Assembly (NCBI RefSeq): GCF_000600335.2
Contig: NZ_KK088569.1
Location: 1 to 54,834 of the forward strand
Direction: 5' to 3'
Length of the DNA: 54,834 bases
Source: Rubellimicrobium mesophilum DSM 19309
GTDB lineage: Bacteria > Pseudomonadota > Alphaproteobacteria > Rhodobacterales > Rhodobacteraceae
This document shows, one piece after another, positions 8,753-18,461 of the stretch. Under the pieces are notes generated by a model. The model was not told the origin of the DNA, did not search any database, and saw only the letters and a list, made by a program, of their open reading frames with translations. How positions within the stretch are numbered: position 1 is the first letter of the stretch; each line of letters opens with the position of its first letter. A program made the position numbers and the translations under genes.

Positions 8753-9466
8753 CTAGCTCCGCGACCACATCCGGTGGCCCGGCGCGTAGCAGTAGGCGAC
8801 ATGGGTGACGGACCACTTCCCCAGCCACGTCGTCCGCTCCAGCATGAGGAGGGCGCTGCCCTCCTCGCAGCCCAGCGCCCGCGACGACCTCGGGCCCGAC
8901 AGGGCGGCGGTCAGGGACACGTCCGCCCAGGTATAGGCGACGTTGTGCAGGAGCCATTCGTTCGGGCTCTGGTGGCGCCAGTCCACGTCCAGGGCCTCGG
9001 GCACGGTGCCGCCGTTGATCCAGCGCTCCTCCCAGGCGAAGGGCTCGCCGCCGGACAGGTGCCGCGCCAGGATGCGCATCACGCGCGGCTGCGTGGTGAT
9101 CCCCAGCCGGTCGCGGACGTGCTCGGGCACCTGGTGCTCGCCGGCCTCGATCATCTCGTAGCCATAGCGCCGGCCGGTCCTCTCCACCTCGTCTCGGATC
9201 AGCCCCACCTCGAAGCTCGCCGCGCGCTGCGGTCGCTCCACCACGCGGGTCCCCGCCCGCCGCCGCCGGTCGAGGAGCCCTTCCTCGGCCAGCTTGCCGA
9301 GAGCCCGGCTCACCGTGACCCGCGAGACGCCCCACTCCTGCGCGAGCGTCGCCTCGTTCGGGATCGTCGTGCCCGGCGCCCACTCGCGATCGCGGATGCG
9401 CCGCCGCGCCTCCTCGGCCAGCGTCGCCCAGACCTTCGCCTTCTCCTTGGGCTCGGGGCCGGTCAC
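8753..9466 (-). CDS. hutC: Histidine utilisation repressor, GntR family
   Basis: This 237-residue GntR/HutC-type regulator has an N-terminal winged helix-turn-helix (about residues 15-75, with NEATLAQEWGVSRVTVSRAL) and a C-terminal UTRA ligand-binding domain, which in HutC proteins binds urocanate. The GTG start at 9466 overlaps the hutF stop (GTGA), so it is probably translated by coupling. It should repress the hut genes on both sides of the 10813-10959 control region, where a matching operator is present. The longer in-frame extension upstream is the shadow of hutF. Confidence 0.92.
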   Translation of the reverse strand: MTGPEPKEKAKVWATLAEEARRRIRDREWAPGTTIPNEATLAQEWGVSRVTVSRALGKLAEEGLLDRRRRAGTRVVERPQRAASFEVGLIRDEVERTGRRYGYEMIEAGEHQVPEHVRDRLGITTQPRVMRILARHLSGGEPFAWEERWINGGTVPEALDVDWRHQSPNEWLLHNVAYTWADVSLTAALSGPRSSRALGCEEGSALLMLERTTWLGKWSVTHVAYCYAPGHRMWSRS

Positions 9467-10812
9467 AGCGCCGCCCTCAGGCCCCGCACGGCCGCCCGGT
9501 AGGCCGGCTCGATCCGCTCCCGCTCGACGTGCCGCCCCTCGCGGACCCGGTGCCGCCCGGCGGCCCAGACATCCGTGACCATCCGGCTGTCCCCCGCCGC
9601 GACGAAGGCGTCCAGCACCGCGTCCCCCTCCAGCCCCTCCAGATCGACGTGCCCGCCATCCAGAGCCACGAGGTCCGCCCAGAGCCCCTCCGCGATGGCC
9701 CCCGAGGCCCGCCCCGCCGCCTGCGCGCCGCCCCGGCAGCTCGCCTCCCAGAGCCTCCGCCCGGTGGACAGCTCCCGCGTTGCCAGCGCCGCCCGCGAAT
9801 GATCGCGCAGCCGCTGGGTGGTCTCCAACTGCCGCAGCTCCTCCGCGAGGCTGATTCGGATGTCGCTGTCCGACCCGATCCCGATCCGCCCGCCGGCCTC
9901 CATCCACCTTACCCCGTCGAAGATCCCGTCCCCCAGCGACGCCTCCGTCAGCGGGCAGAGCCCCGCGACCGCCCCCGTGACCGCGAGCCCCAAGGTCTCG
10001 TGCGGCAGCATCTGCGTGCAGTGGATCAGGCACCAGGCCTCGTCCACGCCGACATGGTCCAGCAGCCACTCGACTGGCCGCGCGCCCGTCGCGGCGACGA
10101 CCTCCTCCACCTCGGCCACCGTCTCGGCGAGGTGCATATGGATCGGCCCCACGCCCTCGGCCAGCACCTCACGCAGCCCCTCCCCGGAGACGGCCCGCAG
10201 CGAGTGCGGCGCGGCGCCGAGGTCCGCGTCCGGCGCAAGGTGCCGCAACGAGGCCCCGAGCTCCGCCAGCAGCTTCAGGTAGAGCTCCGGGTCCGTCCCG
10301 AACCTCCGCTGCCCGGCTCCGAGCGGCCTCCGGTCGAGTCCCCCATACTGGTAATGCACCGGCAGCAGCGTGAGCCCGATCCCCGAGCCCGCCGCCGCCG
10401 CGACGATCCGCTCCCCCATCTCGCCGAGCCGGGGGTAGGGCGTCCCGTCCGGCTGGTGGTGCAGGTAATGGAACTCCACGTTGGTCGAGAACCCCGCCTC
10501 CAGCATCTCCATCTGCACGAAGGCGGCGATGGCCTCCACCTGATCCGGGTCCAGGCGGTCGAGGAACCGATACATCAGCGCCCGCCACGTCCAGAAGCTG
10601 TCCGCCCCCGGCCCCTTCCTCTCCGTGAGCCCCGCCATCGCCCGCTGGAACGCGTGCGAATGCACGTTGGCGGGGGAGGGGAGGAGGATGCTCCGCCGCT
10701 CCCCCTCCGCGCCCTCCACGACCGAGCCGATCCGCCCCCCCACGACCTCCACCCGCACGTCCCGCGCCCATCCCCCCGGCAGCAAGGCCCGCTCCGCCCA
10801 GACGACCCCCAT
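9463..10812 (-). CDS. hutF: Formimidoylglutamate deiminase
   Basis: The 449-residue amidohydrolase converts N-formimidoyl-L-glutamate to N-formyl-L-glutamate and ammonia, the fourth step of the five-step histidine pathway. Zinc-ligand motifs are visible: PANVHSHAFQRAMAG, MHLAETVAEVEEV, HCTQM and GIGSDSDIRIS. The ATG at 10812 has a near-perfect AAGGAGG 5 bases upstream on the minus strand. It is followed by hutC with a stop/start overlap and is divergent from hutI. The HutG deformylase needed to finish the route is not in the window. Confidence 0.93.
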   Translation of the reverse strand: MGVVWAERALLPGGWARDVRVEVVGGRIGSVVEGAEGERRSILLPSPANVHSHAFQRAMAGLTERKGPGADSFWTWRALMYRFLDRLDPDQVEAIAAFVQMEMLEAGFSTNVEFHYLHHQPDGTPYPRLGEMGERIVAAAAGSGIGLTLLPVHYQYGGLDRRPLGAGQRRFGTDPELYLKLLAELGASLRHLAPDADLGAAPHSLRAVSGEGLREVLAEGVGPIHMHLAETVAEVEEVVAATGARPVEWLLDHVGVDEAWCLIHCTQMLPHETLGLAVTGAVAGLCPLTEASLGDGIFDGVRWMEAGGRIGIGSDSDIRISLAEELRQLETTQRLRDHSRAALATRELSTGRRLWEASCRGGAQAAGRASGAIAEGLWADLVALDGGHVDLEGLEGDAVLDAFVAAGDSRMVTDVWAAGRHRVREGRHVERERIEPAYRAAVRGLRAAL

Positions 10813-10832
10813 CCCACCCTCCTTGATCCGGG

Positions 10833-10847
10833 TTAACGTTTGGTTAA
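10833..10847 (-). promoter_or_regulatory. CtrA-type box (TTAA-N7-TTAAC) upstream of hutF
   Basis: Read on the minus strand, this site gives TTAA, seven bases, then TTAAC, the known consensus of the cell-cycle regulator CtrA of alphaproteobacteria. It sits about 20 bp upstream of the hutF start and directly next to the HutC operator. In such GC-rich DNA this motif should be rare by chance. Binding by CtrA is inferred. Confidence 0.45.
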
Positions 10848-10861
10848 TATGTATATACATA
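10848..10861. promoter_or_regulatory. HutC operator
   Basis: TATGTATATACATA is a perfect 14-bp palindrome in the divergent hutF/hutI region. Its core GTATATAC fits the GT-N-TA-N-AC operator pattern described for the HutC subfamily of GntR regulators. Its place between the two hut arms suggests a single operator controlling both. Confidence 0.75.
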
Positions 10862-10959
10862 ATGCTTCGAAAGACCAGCCCTGATTCGGTAAGGTTTCGT
10901 TAACAGGACCGAACGCAGGGGTAGGAAACCGTTAAGGAATCACAGGCAGGATCGCCTCC

Positions 10960-12168
10960 ATGCAGACCCTGATCCTCACCCACGCCACCCTCGCCGCCAT
11001 GGACCCCTCCGGGCCCTGGCTGCTCTCCGATGCCGCGATCGTCCTGAAGGCCGACCGCATCCTCTGGTCCGGCCCCATGGCCGACCTTCCGCCCGAGCAC
11101 CGGGAGGCCGAGTCGCGCCCCCTCGACGGCCGCCTCGTCACACCCGCCCTGATCGACGCCCACACCCACATCGTCCACGCCGGCCACCGCGCGGGCGAGT
11201 TCGAGGCCCGCCTCGAAGGCGCCAGCTACGAGGAGATCGCGAGGGCCGGGGGCGGCATCCTCTCCACCGTCCGCGCCACTCGCGCCGCCTCGGAGGACGA
11301 CCTCGTCGCCCAAGCCCTCCCCCGCGTGGACGCCCTGCTCGCCGAAGGCGTCGGCACCCTTGAGGTCAAGTCGGGCTACGGCCTCGACCACGATACCGAG
11401 CTGCGGATGCTCCGCGCCGCCCGCCGCATCGGCGAGGAGCGCCCTGTGACGGTCCGCACGAGCTTCCTCGGCGCCCACGCGGTCCCGCCCGAGTTCAAGG
11501 GCCACCCCGACGCCTACCTCGACGAGGTCTGCCTGCCCGCCCTCCGCGCCGCCCACTCGGAGGGCCTCGTCGACGCCGTGGACGGCTTCTGCGAGGGCAT
11601 CGCCTTCACCCCCGGCCAGATCGCCCGCCTCTTCGACGAGGCCCGCGCCCTCGGCCTTCCCGTCAAGCTCCACGCCGAGCAACTCTCCCATCTCGGCGGC
11701 GCGCAACTGGCCGCCCGCCACGGCGCCCTTTCCGCCGACCACCTCGAATACGCCACGGACGACGACGCGAAGGCCATGGCCGCCTCCGGCACCGTCGCCA
11801 CGCTCCTCCCCGGCGCCTTCTACACGTTGAAGGAACGGCAGGCCCCGCCCGTCGCCGCCTTCCGCGACCAGGGCGTCCCCATGGTCGTCGCCACCGACTG
11901 CAACCCCGGCTCCTCGCCGCTCTCCTCGCTGCTCCTCGCGATGAACATGGCCTGCACCCTCTTCGGCCTCACCGTCCAGGAATCCTGGCTCGGCGCCACG
12001 GCCCACGCCGCCCGCGCCCTCGGCCTGTCCGATCGCGGCTCCATCGCCCCCGGCCAGCGCGCCGACCTCGCCCTCTGGGACGCCGAAAGCCCCGCCGAAC
12101 TGGTCTACCGCCTCGGCCAGCGCCCCCTTCACGCCCGCATCCACGGAGGCCAATGGTGCCGATCCTGA
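10960..12168 (+). CDS. hutI: Imidazolonepropionase
   Basis: This 402-residue metal-dependent amidohydrolase opens the ring of 4-imidazolone-5-propionate to give N-formimidoyl-L-glutamate, the third step of histidine breakdown. Metal and substrate motifs visible are [38 protein letters not shown] and [11 protein letters not shown]. Length is typical. The gene overlaps hutH by 16 bp. It heads the rightward hut arm and is preceded by the HutC operator about 100 bp upstream. Confidence 0.95.
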   Translation: MQTLILTHATLAAMDPSGPWLLSDAAIVLKADRILWSGPMADLPPEHREAESRPLDGRLVTPALIDAHTHIVHAGHRAGEFEARLEGASYEEIARAGGGILSTVRATRAASEDDLVAQALPRVDALLAEGVGTLEVKSGYGLDHDTELRMLRAARRIGEERPVTVRTSFLGAHAVPPEFKGHPDAYLDEVCLPALRAAHSEGLVDAVDGFCEGIAFTPGQIARLFDEARALGLPVKLHAEQLSHLGGAQLAARHGALSADHLEYATDDDAKAMAASGTVATLLPGAFYTLKERQAPPVAAFRDQGVPMVVATDCNPGSSPLSSLLLAMNMACTLFGLTVQESWLGATAHAARALGLSDRGSIAPGQRADLALWDAESPAELVYRLGQRPLHARIHGGQWCRS

Positions 12169-13653
12169 CCCCCGGCCAGACCACCCTCGCCGACCTCGAA
12201 CGCCTCTGGCGCGAGAACCTCCCCGCCCACCTCCACGACTCGGCCCGCGAGCCGATCGCGAGGTCCGCCGTCCGCGTGGCCCAGGCCGCCCAGGGGGACG
12301 CGGCGGTCTACGGCGTCAACACCGGCTTCGGCAAGCTCGCCTCCGTCCGCATCGCGCCCGGAGACACCGCCACGCTCCAGCGCAACCTGATCCTCTCCCA
12401 CTGCGCCGGCGTGGGCGATCCCCTCGACGCCTCCACCACCCGCCTGATGATGGCGCTCAAGCTCCTCAGCCTCGGCCGGGGCGCCTCCGGCACCCGCCCC
12501 GAGGTCATCGCCCTGCTCGAAGGGATGCTCGCCCGCGACGTGACCCCCCGGGTCCCGCTCCAGGGCTCCGTCGGCGCCTCGGGCGACCTCGCGCCGCTCG
12601 CCCACATGACCGCCGTGATGATCGGGGAGGGGGAGACGCTCGACGGCACCCCCGGCGCCGAGGCCCTGCGCCGCGCCGGCCCTGACCCCCATCGCCCTCG
12701 GCCCCAAGGAGGGCCTCGCCCTCATCAACGGCACCCAGTTCTCGACCGCCGTGGCCCTCGCCGCGCTCTGGGACGCCCAGCGCCTCGCGTTGGGTGCCGT
12801 GGTGACCTCTTGCCTGAGCACCGACGCCATCATGGGCTCCACCGCCCCGCTCCGCGCCGCGATCCACGAGCTGCGCGGCCAGCCTGGCCAGATCGCCGTC
12901 GCCGCCCTGATGCGCGACCTCATGGCGGGGAGCGAGATCCGCGAGAGCCACCGCACCGACGATCCCCGCGTGCAGGACCCCTACTGCATCCGCTGCCAGC
13001 CCCAGGTCACCGGCGCCGCTATGGACCTCCTCGCCTTCGCCGGCCGCACGCTGGAGATCGAGGCCAACGCCGTCACCGACAACCCCCTCGTGACCGAGGA
13101 CGGCATCGTCTCGGGCGGCAACTTCCACGCCGAGCCGGTGGCCTTCGCCGCCGACCAGATCGCCCTCGCGCTGGCCGAGATCGGCTCCATCGCACAGCGT
13201 CGCGTGGCGCTGATGGTGGACCCGACGCTCAACCACGACCTACCGCCGTTCCTGACCCCCGATCCGGGCCTGAACAGCGGCTTCATGATCGCCGAGGTCA
13301 CGACCGCCGCCCTGATGAGCGAGAACAAGCACCTCGCCCATCCCTGCAGCATCGACTCCACGCCCACCTCCGCCAACCAGGAGGACCACGTGAGCATGGC
13401 CGCCCACGGCGCCGTCCGCCTCGCCCGCATGACGCGCAACCTGTCCGTGATCCTCGGCGTCGAGGCCCTCTGCGCCGCTCAGGGCATCGAGTTCCGCCTG
13501 CCGCTCCGCACGTCCCCGCGCCTCGCGAGGGTCATGGAACGCATCCGCCAGGAGGTCCCCGCCCTCGGCCAGGACCGCCTGATGGCCCCCGACATGGAGA
13601 GGGCGGCGCAACTGGTGACAACGGGCGCGCTGCTCCGCGCCGCCGGTCTGTAA
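12153..13653 (+). pseudogene. hutH: Histidine ammonia-lyase, frameshifted (possible sequencing error)
   Basis: HutH removes ammonia from histidine to give urocanate, the first step of the pathway. The first 176 codons include the segment that forms the MIO cofactor ([15 protein letters not shown]). At 12680-12682 one C too many (GGCCCTG where GGCCTG is expected for [13 protein letters not shown]) shifts the frame. The rest ([17 protein letters not shown], then NFHAEP, and [13 protein letters not shown]) follows in the +1 frame to 13653. With one base removed the protein is about 500 residues, normal for HutH. The ATG at 12153 has GGAGG just upstream and overlaps hutI. Confidence 0.92.
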
Positions 13654-13664
13654 GGAGGCCACTG

Positions 13665-15347
13665 ATGTTCGACCGCACCAACGCCCGCGTCATCCGCCCC
13701 GCGACGGGCACCGACCTCACCGCCAAGTCCTGGCTCACCGAGGCCGCGCTGCGGATGCTGATGAACAACCTCCACCCCGACGTGGCCGAGAACCCGGAGG
13801 AGCTGGTCGTCTACGGCGGCATCGGCCGCGCCGCCCGCACCTGGGAGGACTTCGACCGCATCGTGGCCTCGCTCCGCGACCTGGAGGCCGACGAGACCCT
13901 CCTTGTGCAGTCCGGCCGTCCCGTCGGCATCTTCAGCACCCACCCCGATGCCCCACGCGTGCTGATCGCCAACTCCAACCTCGTCCCGAAGTGGGCCACC
14001 TGGGAGCACTTCAACGACCTCGATCGCCGGGGCCTGATGATGTACGGCCAGATGACCGCCGGGTCCTGGATCTACATCGGCACCCAAGGCATCGTGCAGG
14101 GCACCTACGAGACCTTCGCCGAGGCGGGGCGCCAGCACTACGGCGGCGACCTCACCGGCCGCTGGATCCTCACCGGGGGCTTGGGCGGCATGGGCGGCGC
14201 CCAGCCCCTCGCCGCCGTGATGGCCGGGGCCTGCTGCCTCGCGGTGGAGGTGGACGAGACCCGCATCGATTTCCGCCTCCGCACCCGCTACCTCGACGCC
14301 AAGGCGCGGACGCTGGACGAGGCTCTCGCCCTGATCGCCGACTGGACCGCCAAGGGAGAGGCCAAGTCCGTGGGCCTCCTCGGCAACGCCGCCGAGGTCT
14401 TCCCCGAGATCGCCCGCCGCATGGCGGCAGGCGAGGTCCGCCCCGACATCGTCACCGACCAGACCTCCGCCCACGACCCGCTCCACGGCTACTGCCCCGC
14501 CGGCTGGACCCCCGCCGAGTGGCGCGCCAAGCAGGAGACCGAGCCTGCGGCCGTCGAGGCCGCCGCCCGCCACTCCATGCGCACCCATGTCGAGGCCATG
14601 CTCGCCTTCTGGCGCGCGGGCGTGCCCACGCTCGACTACGGCAACAACATCCGCCAGGTCGCTAAGGACGAGGGGTTCGCCGACGCCTTCGCCTTCCCCG
14701 GCTTCGTCCCCGCCTACATCCGGCCGCTCTTCTGCCGAGGCATCGGCCCCTTCCGCTGGGTGGCTCTCTCCGGCGACCCGGAGGACATCCGCAAGACCGA
14801 CGCCGCCATGAAGCGCCTGTTCCCCGAGAACCAGCACCTCCACCGCTGGCTCGACATGGCCGCCGACCGGATCGCCTTCCAGGGCCTCCCCGCCCGCATC
14901 TGCTGGATCGGCCTGGGCGACCGCCACCGCGCGGGGCTCATGTTCAACGAGATGGTGGCCTCCGGCGAGCTCAGCGCCCCGGTCGTCATCGGCCGCGACC
15001 ACCTCGACTCAGGGAGCGTCGCCAGTCCCAACCGCGAGACGGAAGGGATGCGCGACGGCTCCGACGCCGTGTCCGACTGGCCGCTCCTCAACGCGCTCCT
15101 CAACACCGCCGGGGGCGCGACCTGGGTCTCGCTCCATCACGGCGGGGGCGTGGGCATGGGCTACTCGCAACACGCGGGCGTCGTCATCGTCGCCGACGGC
15201 ACGCCCGAGGCCGCCCGGCGCCTGGAACGCGTCCTCTGGAACGACCCCGCCACCGGCGTCATGCGCCACGCCGACGCGGGCTACGAGATCGCGAGGGACT
15301 GCGCGGCGGAGAAGGGCTTGCGCCTGCCCGGAATCCTGAAAGGCTGA
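13665..15347 (+). CDS. hutU: Urocanate hydratase
   Basis: The 560-residue enzyme adds water to urocanate to form imidazolone propionate, the second step of the pathway, with tightly bound NAD+ as electrophile. Family motifs include [38 protein letters not shown], the Gly-rich NAD-binding [18 protein letters not shown], and the catalytic region around YCPAGWTP and GDRHRAGL. Length is normal. TAAGGAGG overlapping the hutH stop is an excellent ribosome-binding site for the ATG at 13665, which shows that hutH and hutU are one operon. The longer frame reading into it is hutH read out of frame. Confidence 0.96.
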   Translation: MFDRTNARVIRPATGTDLTAKSWLTEAALRMLMNNLHPDVAENPEELVVYGGIGRAARTWEDFDRIVASLRDLEADETLLVQSGRPVGIFSTHPDAPRVLIANSNLVPKWATWEHFNDLDRRGLMMYGQMTAGSWIYIGTQGIVQGTYETFAEAGRQHYGGDLTGRWILTGGLGGMGGAQPLAAVMAGACCLAVEVDETRIDFRLRTRYLDAKARTLDEALALIADWTAKGEAKSVGLLGNAAEVFPEIARRMAAGEVRPDIVTDQTSAHDPLHGYCPAGWTPAEWRAKQETEPAAVEAAARHSMRTHVEAMLAFWRAGVPTLDYGNNIRQVAKDEGFADAFAFPGFVPAYIRPLFCRGIGPFRWVALSGDPEDIRKTDAAMKRLFPENQHLHRWLDMAADRIAFQGLPARICWIGLGDRHRAGLMFNEMVASGELSAPVVIGRDHLDSGSVASPNRETEGMRDGSDAVSDWPLLNALLNTAGGATWVSLHHGGGVGMGYSQHAGVVIVADGTPEAARRLERVLWNDPATGVMRHADAGYEIARDCAAEKGLRLPGILKG

Positions 15348-15352
15348 GGGCC

Positions 15353-15996
15353 ATGACCCACGCCTTCCCGCCCCGTCCGCTGCCCGAGTTGCCCGTCCAG
15401 GGCTCCGGCCTCACCTATCCCGTCGCGCGCATCTTCTGCGTCGGCCGCAACTACGCCGCCCACGCCGCCGAGATGGGCAACGCCGTCCCGGACGAGCCCT
15501 TCTGGTTCACCAAGTCGCCCTTCGGCTTCCTCCCGAGCGACTCGATCCTTCCCTATCCGCCCGGGACCAGCGACCTCCACCACGAGGTCGAGCTGGTCCT
15601 CGCGCTGGGAGAGGGGGGCTCGGTATGGGCCCACGGCGTCGGCCTCGACATGACCCGCCGCGACCTCCAGGCCAAGGCCAAGAAGGACGGCAAGCCTTGG
15701 GACACGGCAAAGGACTGGGAGGGCTCGGCCGTCATCGCGCCGCTCGTCCAGGGCGCCCCGCGCCCGACGCCGCGATCCGCCTCACCGTCAACGGCGAGGT
15801 CCGGCAGGATGCGCGCATCTCGGAGATGGTCCACGGCATCGACGCGCTCCTCGCGCATCTCGGGGCGCTCTACACGCCCCGGCCCGGTGACCTCGTGATG
15901 ACGGGAACCCCCGCCGGGGTGGGGCCGGTCGGCCCCGGCGACCGGCTGGAGGGCACGCTCGACGGCGCGCCCCCCGTGGTGCTTCGGATCGCCTAG
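15353..15996 (+). pseudogene. Fumarylacetoacetate hydrolase family protein, frameshifted (possible sequencing error)
   Basis: This is an FAH-fold hydrolase (fumarylpyruvate hydrolase or acylpyruvase type) of about 214 residues after correction, the length of the YcgM-like branch. Visible parts are VARIFCVGRNYAAHAAEMG, the metal-binding HHEVELVLALGE, and the C-terminal YTPRPGDLVMTGTPAGVGPV. At 15763-15765 one C is missing (CGCCCGAC where CGCCCCGAC is expected), and the second part continues in the other frame. The ATG is 5 bp after the hutU stop, so it probably belongs to the hut operon. Its stop shares a CTAG with the convergent PanB-like gene. It is not a HutG; its substrate here is unknown. 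Confidence 0.85.
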
Positions 15997-16799
15997 GCGT
16001 TGGCCTTGAGCCAATCCCGGAATTCGGCCACGACCTCGTCCTTGGCGCTCACCACATACTCGCTGGACGGATAGGTGCCCCCGTGCACGTCCTCCGCGAA
16101 GGCGCGCATGGCCGCGACCCGCTTCTCCTGCAGCGCGGCCTGCTCGGACCGGAAGTCCGCGTAGACCTTGGCATGGCGCGGCACATGGCCCGTGGTCTGC
16201 CCCAGCACGTCGTCGGTGAAGAGATACTGCGCGTGCCCCTTCGCCCCGCCGCCCATCGAGATCAGGAACAGATTGGTTCGCTCCGCGATCGCTTCGGTGA
16301 TCTGGTGGGGGACCACCTCGATCTCCACGGCGAAGGCCCCAGCCTCCTCCTGCGCCTTGCACATCTCCCAGACCAGCTTGGCGGTGTCGAGCGTCTTGCC
16401 CACGGCCTTGAACCCGCCCGTCCAGGTCCGCTTGCTTGGCACCAGCCCGACGTGCCCGCAGACCGGGATGCCGTTCTCGCTCAGCGCCCGCACGGTCTTC
16501 AGCGACCCCGAGCAATAGACCCCGTCCGCCCCGTGCTTGTAGAGCGGGAAGGCCCATTTCAGGAAATCGGCGGTGTCCCCGATCTCGTAGAAGTTGTCGC
16601 CCGGAAAGGCGAAGGCGTTGGGCGCGACCTCGCGAAAGCGGCGGTCTAGGATCATCGCCGGCGGCACCGAGAGGAGCTCCACGCCCGCCCTCTCGGCGGC
16701 CTCGGCCTCCTCCAGCGTCTCGACGCGGAGCATGGCGAACTGGTGCTTGCCCCGCGCGGCGCGAAGGTCGGCGACGGTCCAGCGCTGCGACGGACCCAT
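15993..16799 (-). CDS. PanB-like (ketopantoate hydroxymethyltransferase family) protein with altered active site
   Basis: This 268-residue TIM-barrel protein clearly aligns with PanB: GIPVCGHVGLVPSKR matches the PanB CGHLGLTPQS region, and GGAKGHAQYLFTDDVLG, QTTGHVPRHAKVYADF match its C-terminal third. However, the PanB VGDS metal-binding motif reads SVPPAM here, and VKIEGG reads VYCSGS, so the metal-ligand Asp and the Lys/Glu pair are gone; the catalytic Glu seems kept (EIEVVP). It is therefore unlikely to make ketopantoate. Its ATG overlaps the mocE stop (TGATG), which makes it a coupled member of the mocD-mocE operon, perhaps handling the product of demethylation. That role is inference. 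Confidence 0.8.
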   Translation of the reverse strand: MGPSQRWTVADLRAARGKHQFAMLRVETLEEAEAAERAGVELLSVPPAMILDRRFREVAPNAFAFPGDNFYEIGDTADFLKWAFPLYKHGADGVYCSGSLKTVRALSENGIPVCGHVGLVPSKRTWTGGFKAVGKTLDTAKLVWEMCKAQEEAGAFAVEIEVVPHQITEAIAERTNLFLISMGGGAKGHAQYLFTDDVLGQTTGHVPRHAKVYADFRSEQAALQEKRVAAMRAFAEDVHGGTYPSSEYVVSAKDEVVAEFRDWLKANA

Positions 16800-17113
16800 C
16801 AGTCCACCTGCACGAGCACGCGCCCGTCCTCGGCCTTGGCCGGATAGGTCTTGAGGTTCACGCAGACGGGCGCCCGCTTGGCGGCCCCGGTACGGTAGTC
16901 GAACTGGCCGTTGTGCTTGGGGCACTCGATCACGTAGTCCATGACCAGCCCGCCCGCGAGGTGGACGTTCTCGTGGGTGCACAGGCCATCGGTGCAGAAG
17001 AACTCGCCGTCGGGGGAGTGGTAGAGGGCGTAGGTCTTGCCCCCATGGTCCCAGCGCATCACGTCCTCCTCGTCGATCTCGTCGGTCGAGCAGGCATCAA
17101 CCCATTGCGGCAT
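16799..17113 (-). CDS. mocE: MocE-family Rieske-type [2Fe-2S] ferredoxin
   Basis: This 104-residue Rieske ferredoxin has the two cluster-binding motifs CTHENVH and CPKHNG separated by the usual 16-17 residues. It should pass electrons to the neighbouring membrane di-iron oxygenase. In rhizobia mocE belongs to the rhizopine catabolism genes together with mocD. The ATG at 17113 is the natural start; the stop overlaps the PanB-like gene. A ferredoxin reductase (MocF) is not in the window. Confidence 0.88.
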   Translation of the reverse strand: MPQWVDACSTDEIDEEDVMRWDHGGKTYALYHSPDGEFFCTDGLCTHENVHLAGGLVMDYVIECPKHNGQFDYRTGAAKRAPVCVNLKTYPAKAEDGRVLVQVD

Positions 17114-17148
17114 CTCTGATTTCCTTCCCTTGCAGGCTTCTTATGATT

Positions 17149-17171
17149 CGGCCGGGCGCAGGGCCCGGCCG
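17149..17171. promoter_or_regulatory. Strong hairpin between mocD and mocE
   Basis: CGGCCGGGC and GCCCGGCCG form a perfect 9-bp stem around a 5-base loop in the 99-bp gap between the two genes. No U-tract follows on the minus strand. It may protect upstream mRNA or lower downstream expression. Confidence 0.45.
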
Positions 17172-17212
17172 GCTGTCTTCGGTGGGGCAGGGGCCCCGGG
17201 TCCCCGCGGTGC

Positions 17213-18308
17213 TTACTCGGCCGCGACCGCTCCGCCCAGCGCCTCGACGTGGAAGTCCTCGCGATAGGGCTTCGCGGTCGCGGGCAGCTCGCGCTTCAGG
17301 AAGTAGTCCTCGTGCTGAAGCTGGCGCTTCAGCGCGGGCCACATCTCGCCGAAGGCCTCGCCGATCGAGGCGTTGGGCTTCGGGAGGTCGTGCTTGATGA
17401 TTTCGTGCAGCTTCGGCAGCGCGTGGTAGGGCACCATGGGGAACATGTGGTGCTCCACGTGGTAGTTCATGTTCCAGTAGATGAACCGGCTGATCGGGTT
17501 CATGTACACGGTGCGCGAGTTGAGCCGGTGGTCGATGACGTTGTCCGCCAGCCCGCCGTGCTGCAGCAGCCCCGTCATGATGTGGTGCCAGGCGCCGTAG
17601 AGCCGGGGCAGGCCTACAAGCAGAAGCGGCACGACCGAGTGGAAGGCCAGGGCGGCGAGGATCGTGACGGCGTAGATCGCGGTCCAGATGCGGGCCACGC
17701 GGATGACCTTGGGCCACTCGGTCTCGGGGAGTGTAGGTCGCCTCCTCCGGGTGGATCTTCCCTGCGGCGTTCAGCAGCATCCGGCTCCAGCCGTTCCAGG
17801 CGTCGATGATCCCGAACACGTTCAGGAACAGCCGGAACAGCTCGGGCGGGCGCATGATGGCGATCTCGGGGTCGCGGCCGACGATGTAGGTGTCGGTGTG
17901 GTGCCGCGCGTGGCTCCAGCGCCAGGAATGCGGGTTCCGCACGATCATGAAGCAGGCGATCTGGTAGACCCAGTTGTTCATCCACGGCGTCTTGAAGGCC
18001 GTGCCGTGGGACGATTCATGCCAGCGCGAATCCGAGGCCGAGCCGTAGAGCACGCCATAGGCCAGCCAGAACGGCACCGACCACCAGGGATGCCCGCCGA
18101 CCCATAGCGCGATCGCGATGCCCGCCAGCACGACCATCGAGCCTAGCCAGAGACCCGTGTCCCGGATCGCCGGGCCGTCCTTGCGCTGCATGAGCTCCTT
18201 CATGACCTTGCGGGGCACCTCGGTGTGGTACCACTCCGCGGCGGCGAGGCCCGTCTCGACGGCGCGCTGCCCGTCGGGGCCGAGAAGGCTGTAATTGCGC
18301 TTGGCCAT
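17213..18308 (-). pseudogene. mocD: MocD-like fatty-acid-desaturase-type oxygenase, frameshifted (possible sequencing error)
   Basis: This encodes a membrane di-iron enzyme of the fatty acid desaturase superfamily, about 365 residues after correction. The three His boxes are intact: WHESSHG, HARHHTDT and NYHVEHHMFP. MocD of rhizobia is thought to act with MocE in oxidative removal of the methyl group of rhizopine. On the plus strand the run GGGG at 17726-17729 has one base too many: the minus strand reads TACACTCCCCGAGACC where TACACTCCCGAGACC gives YTPETEWPKVIRVARIW. The ATG at 18308 (MAKRNYSLLGPDG) starts the gene, divergent from lacI. Confidence 0.85.
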
Positions 18309-18461
18309 GTGTCCTCCCCAGGCGTCAAACCGTGTCGCGGTCATTCGGGAGTCCTTAACCGAAAGCGGGTCCGTCGCCCAACATCCCTGCTGGACATTCC
18401 GTCATATATCGTCACAGATGAAGCAAATTCCTGATGTGAAACCATCAAAGGTGTCGAGAAC

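Noticed and set aside
12153..15347. A 1064-codon open frame joining hutH and hutU
   Set aside because: Residues after about 176 are HutH read in the wrong frame until the hutU ATG at 13665, caused by one extra C. It is not a fusion enzyme.
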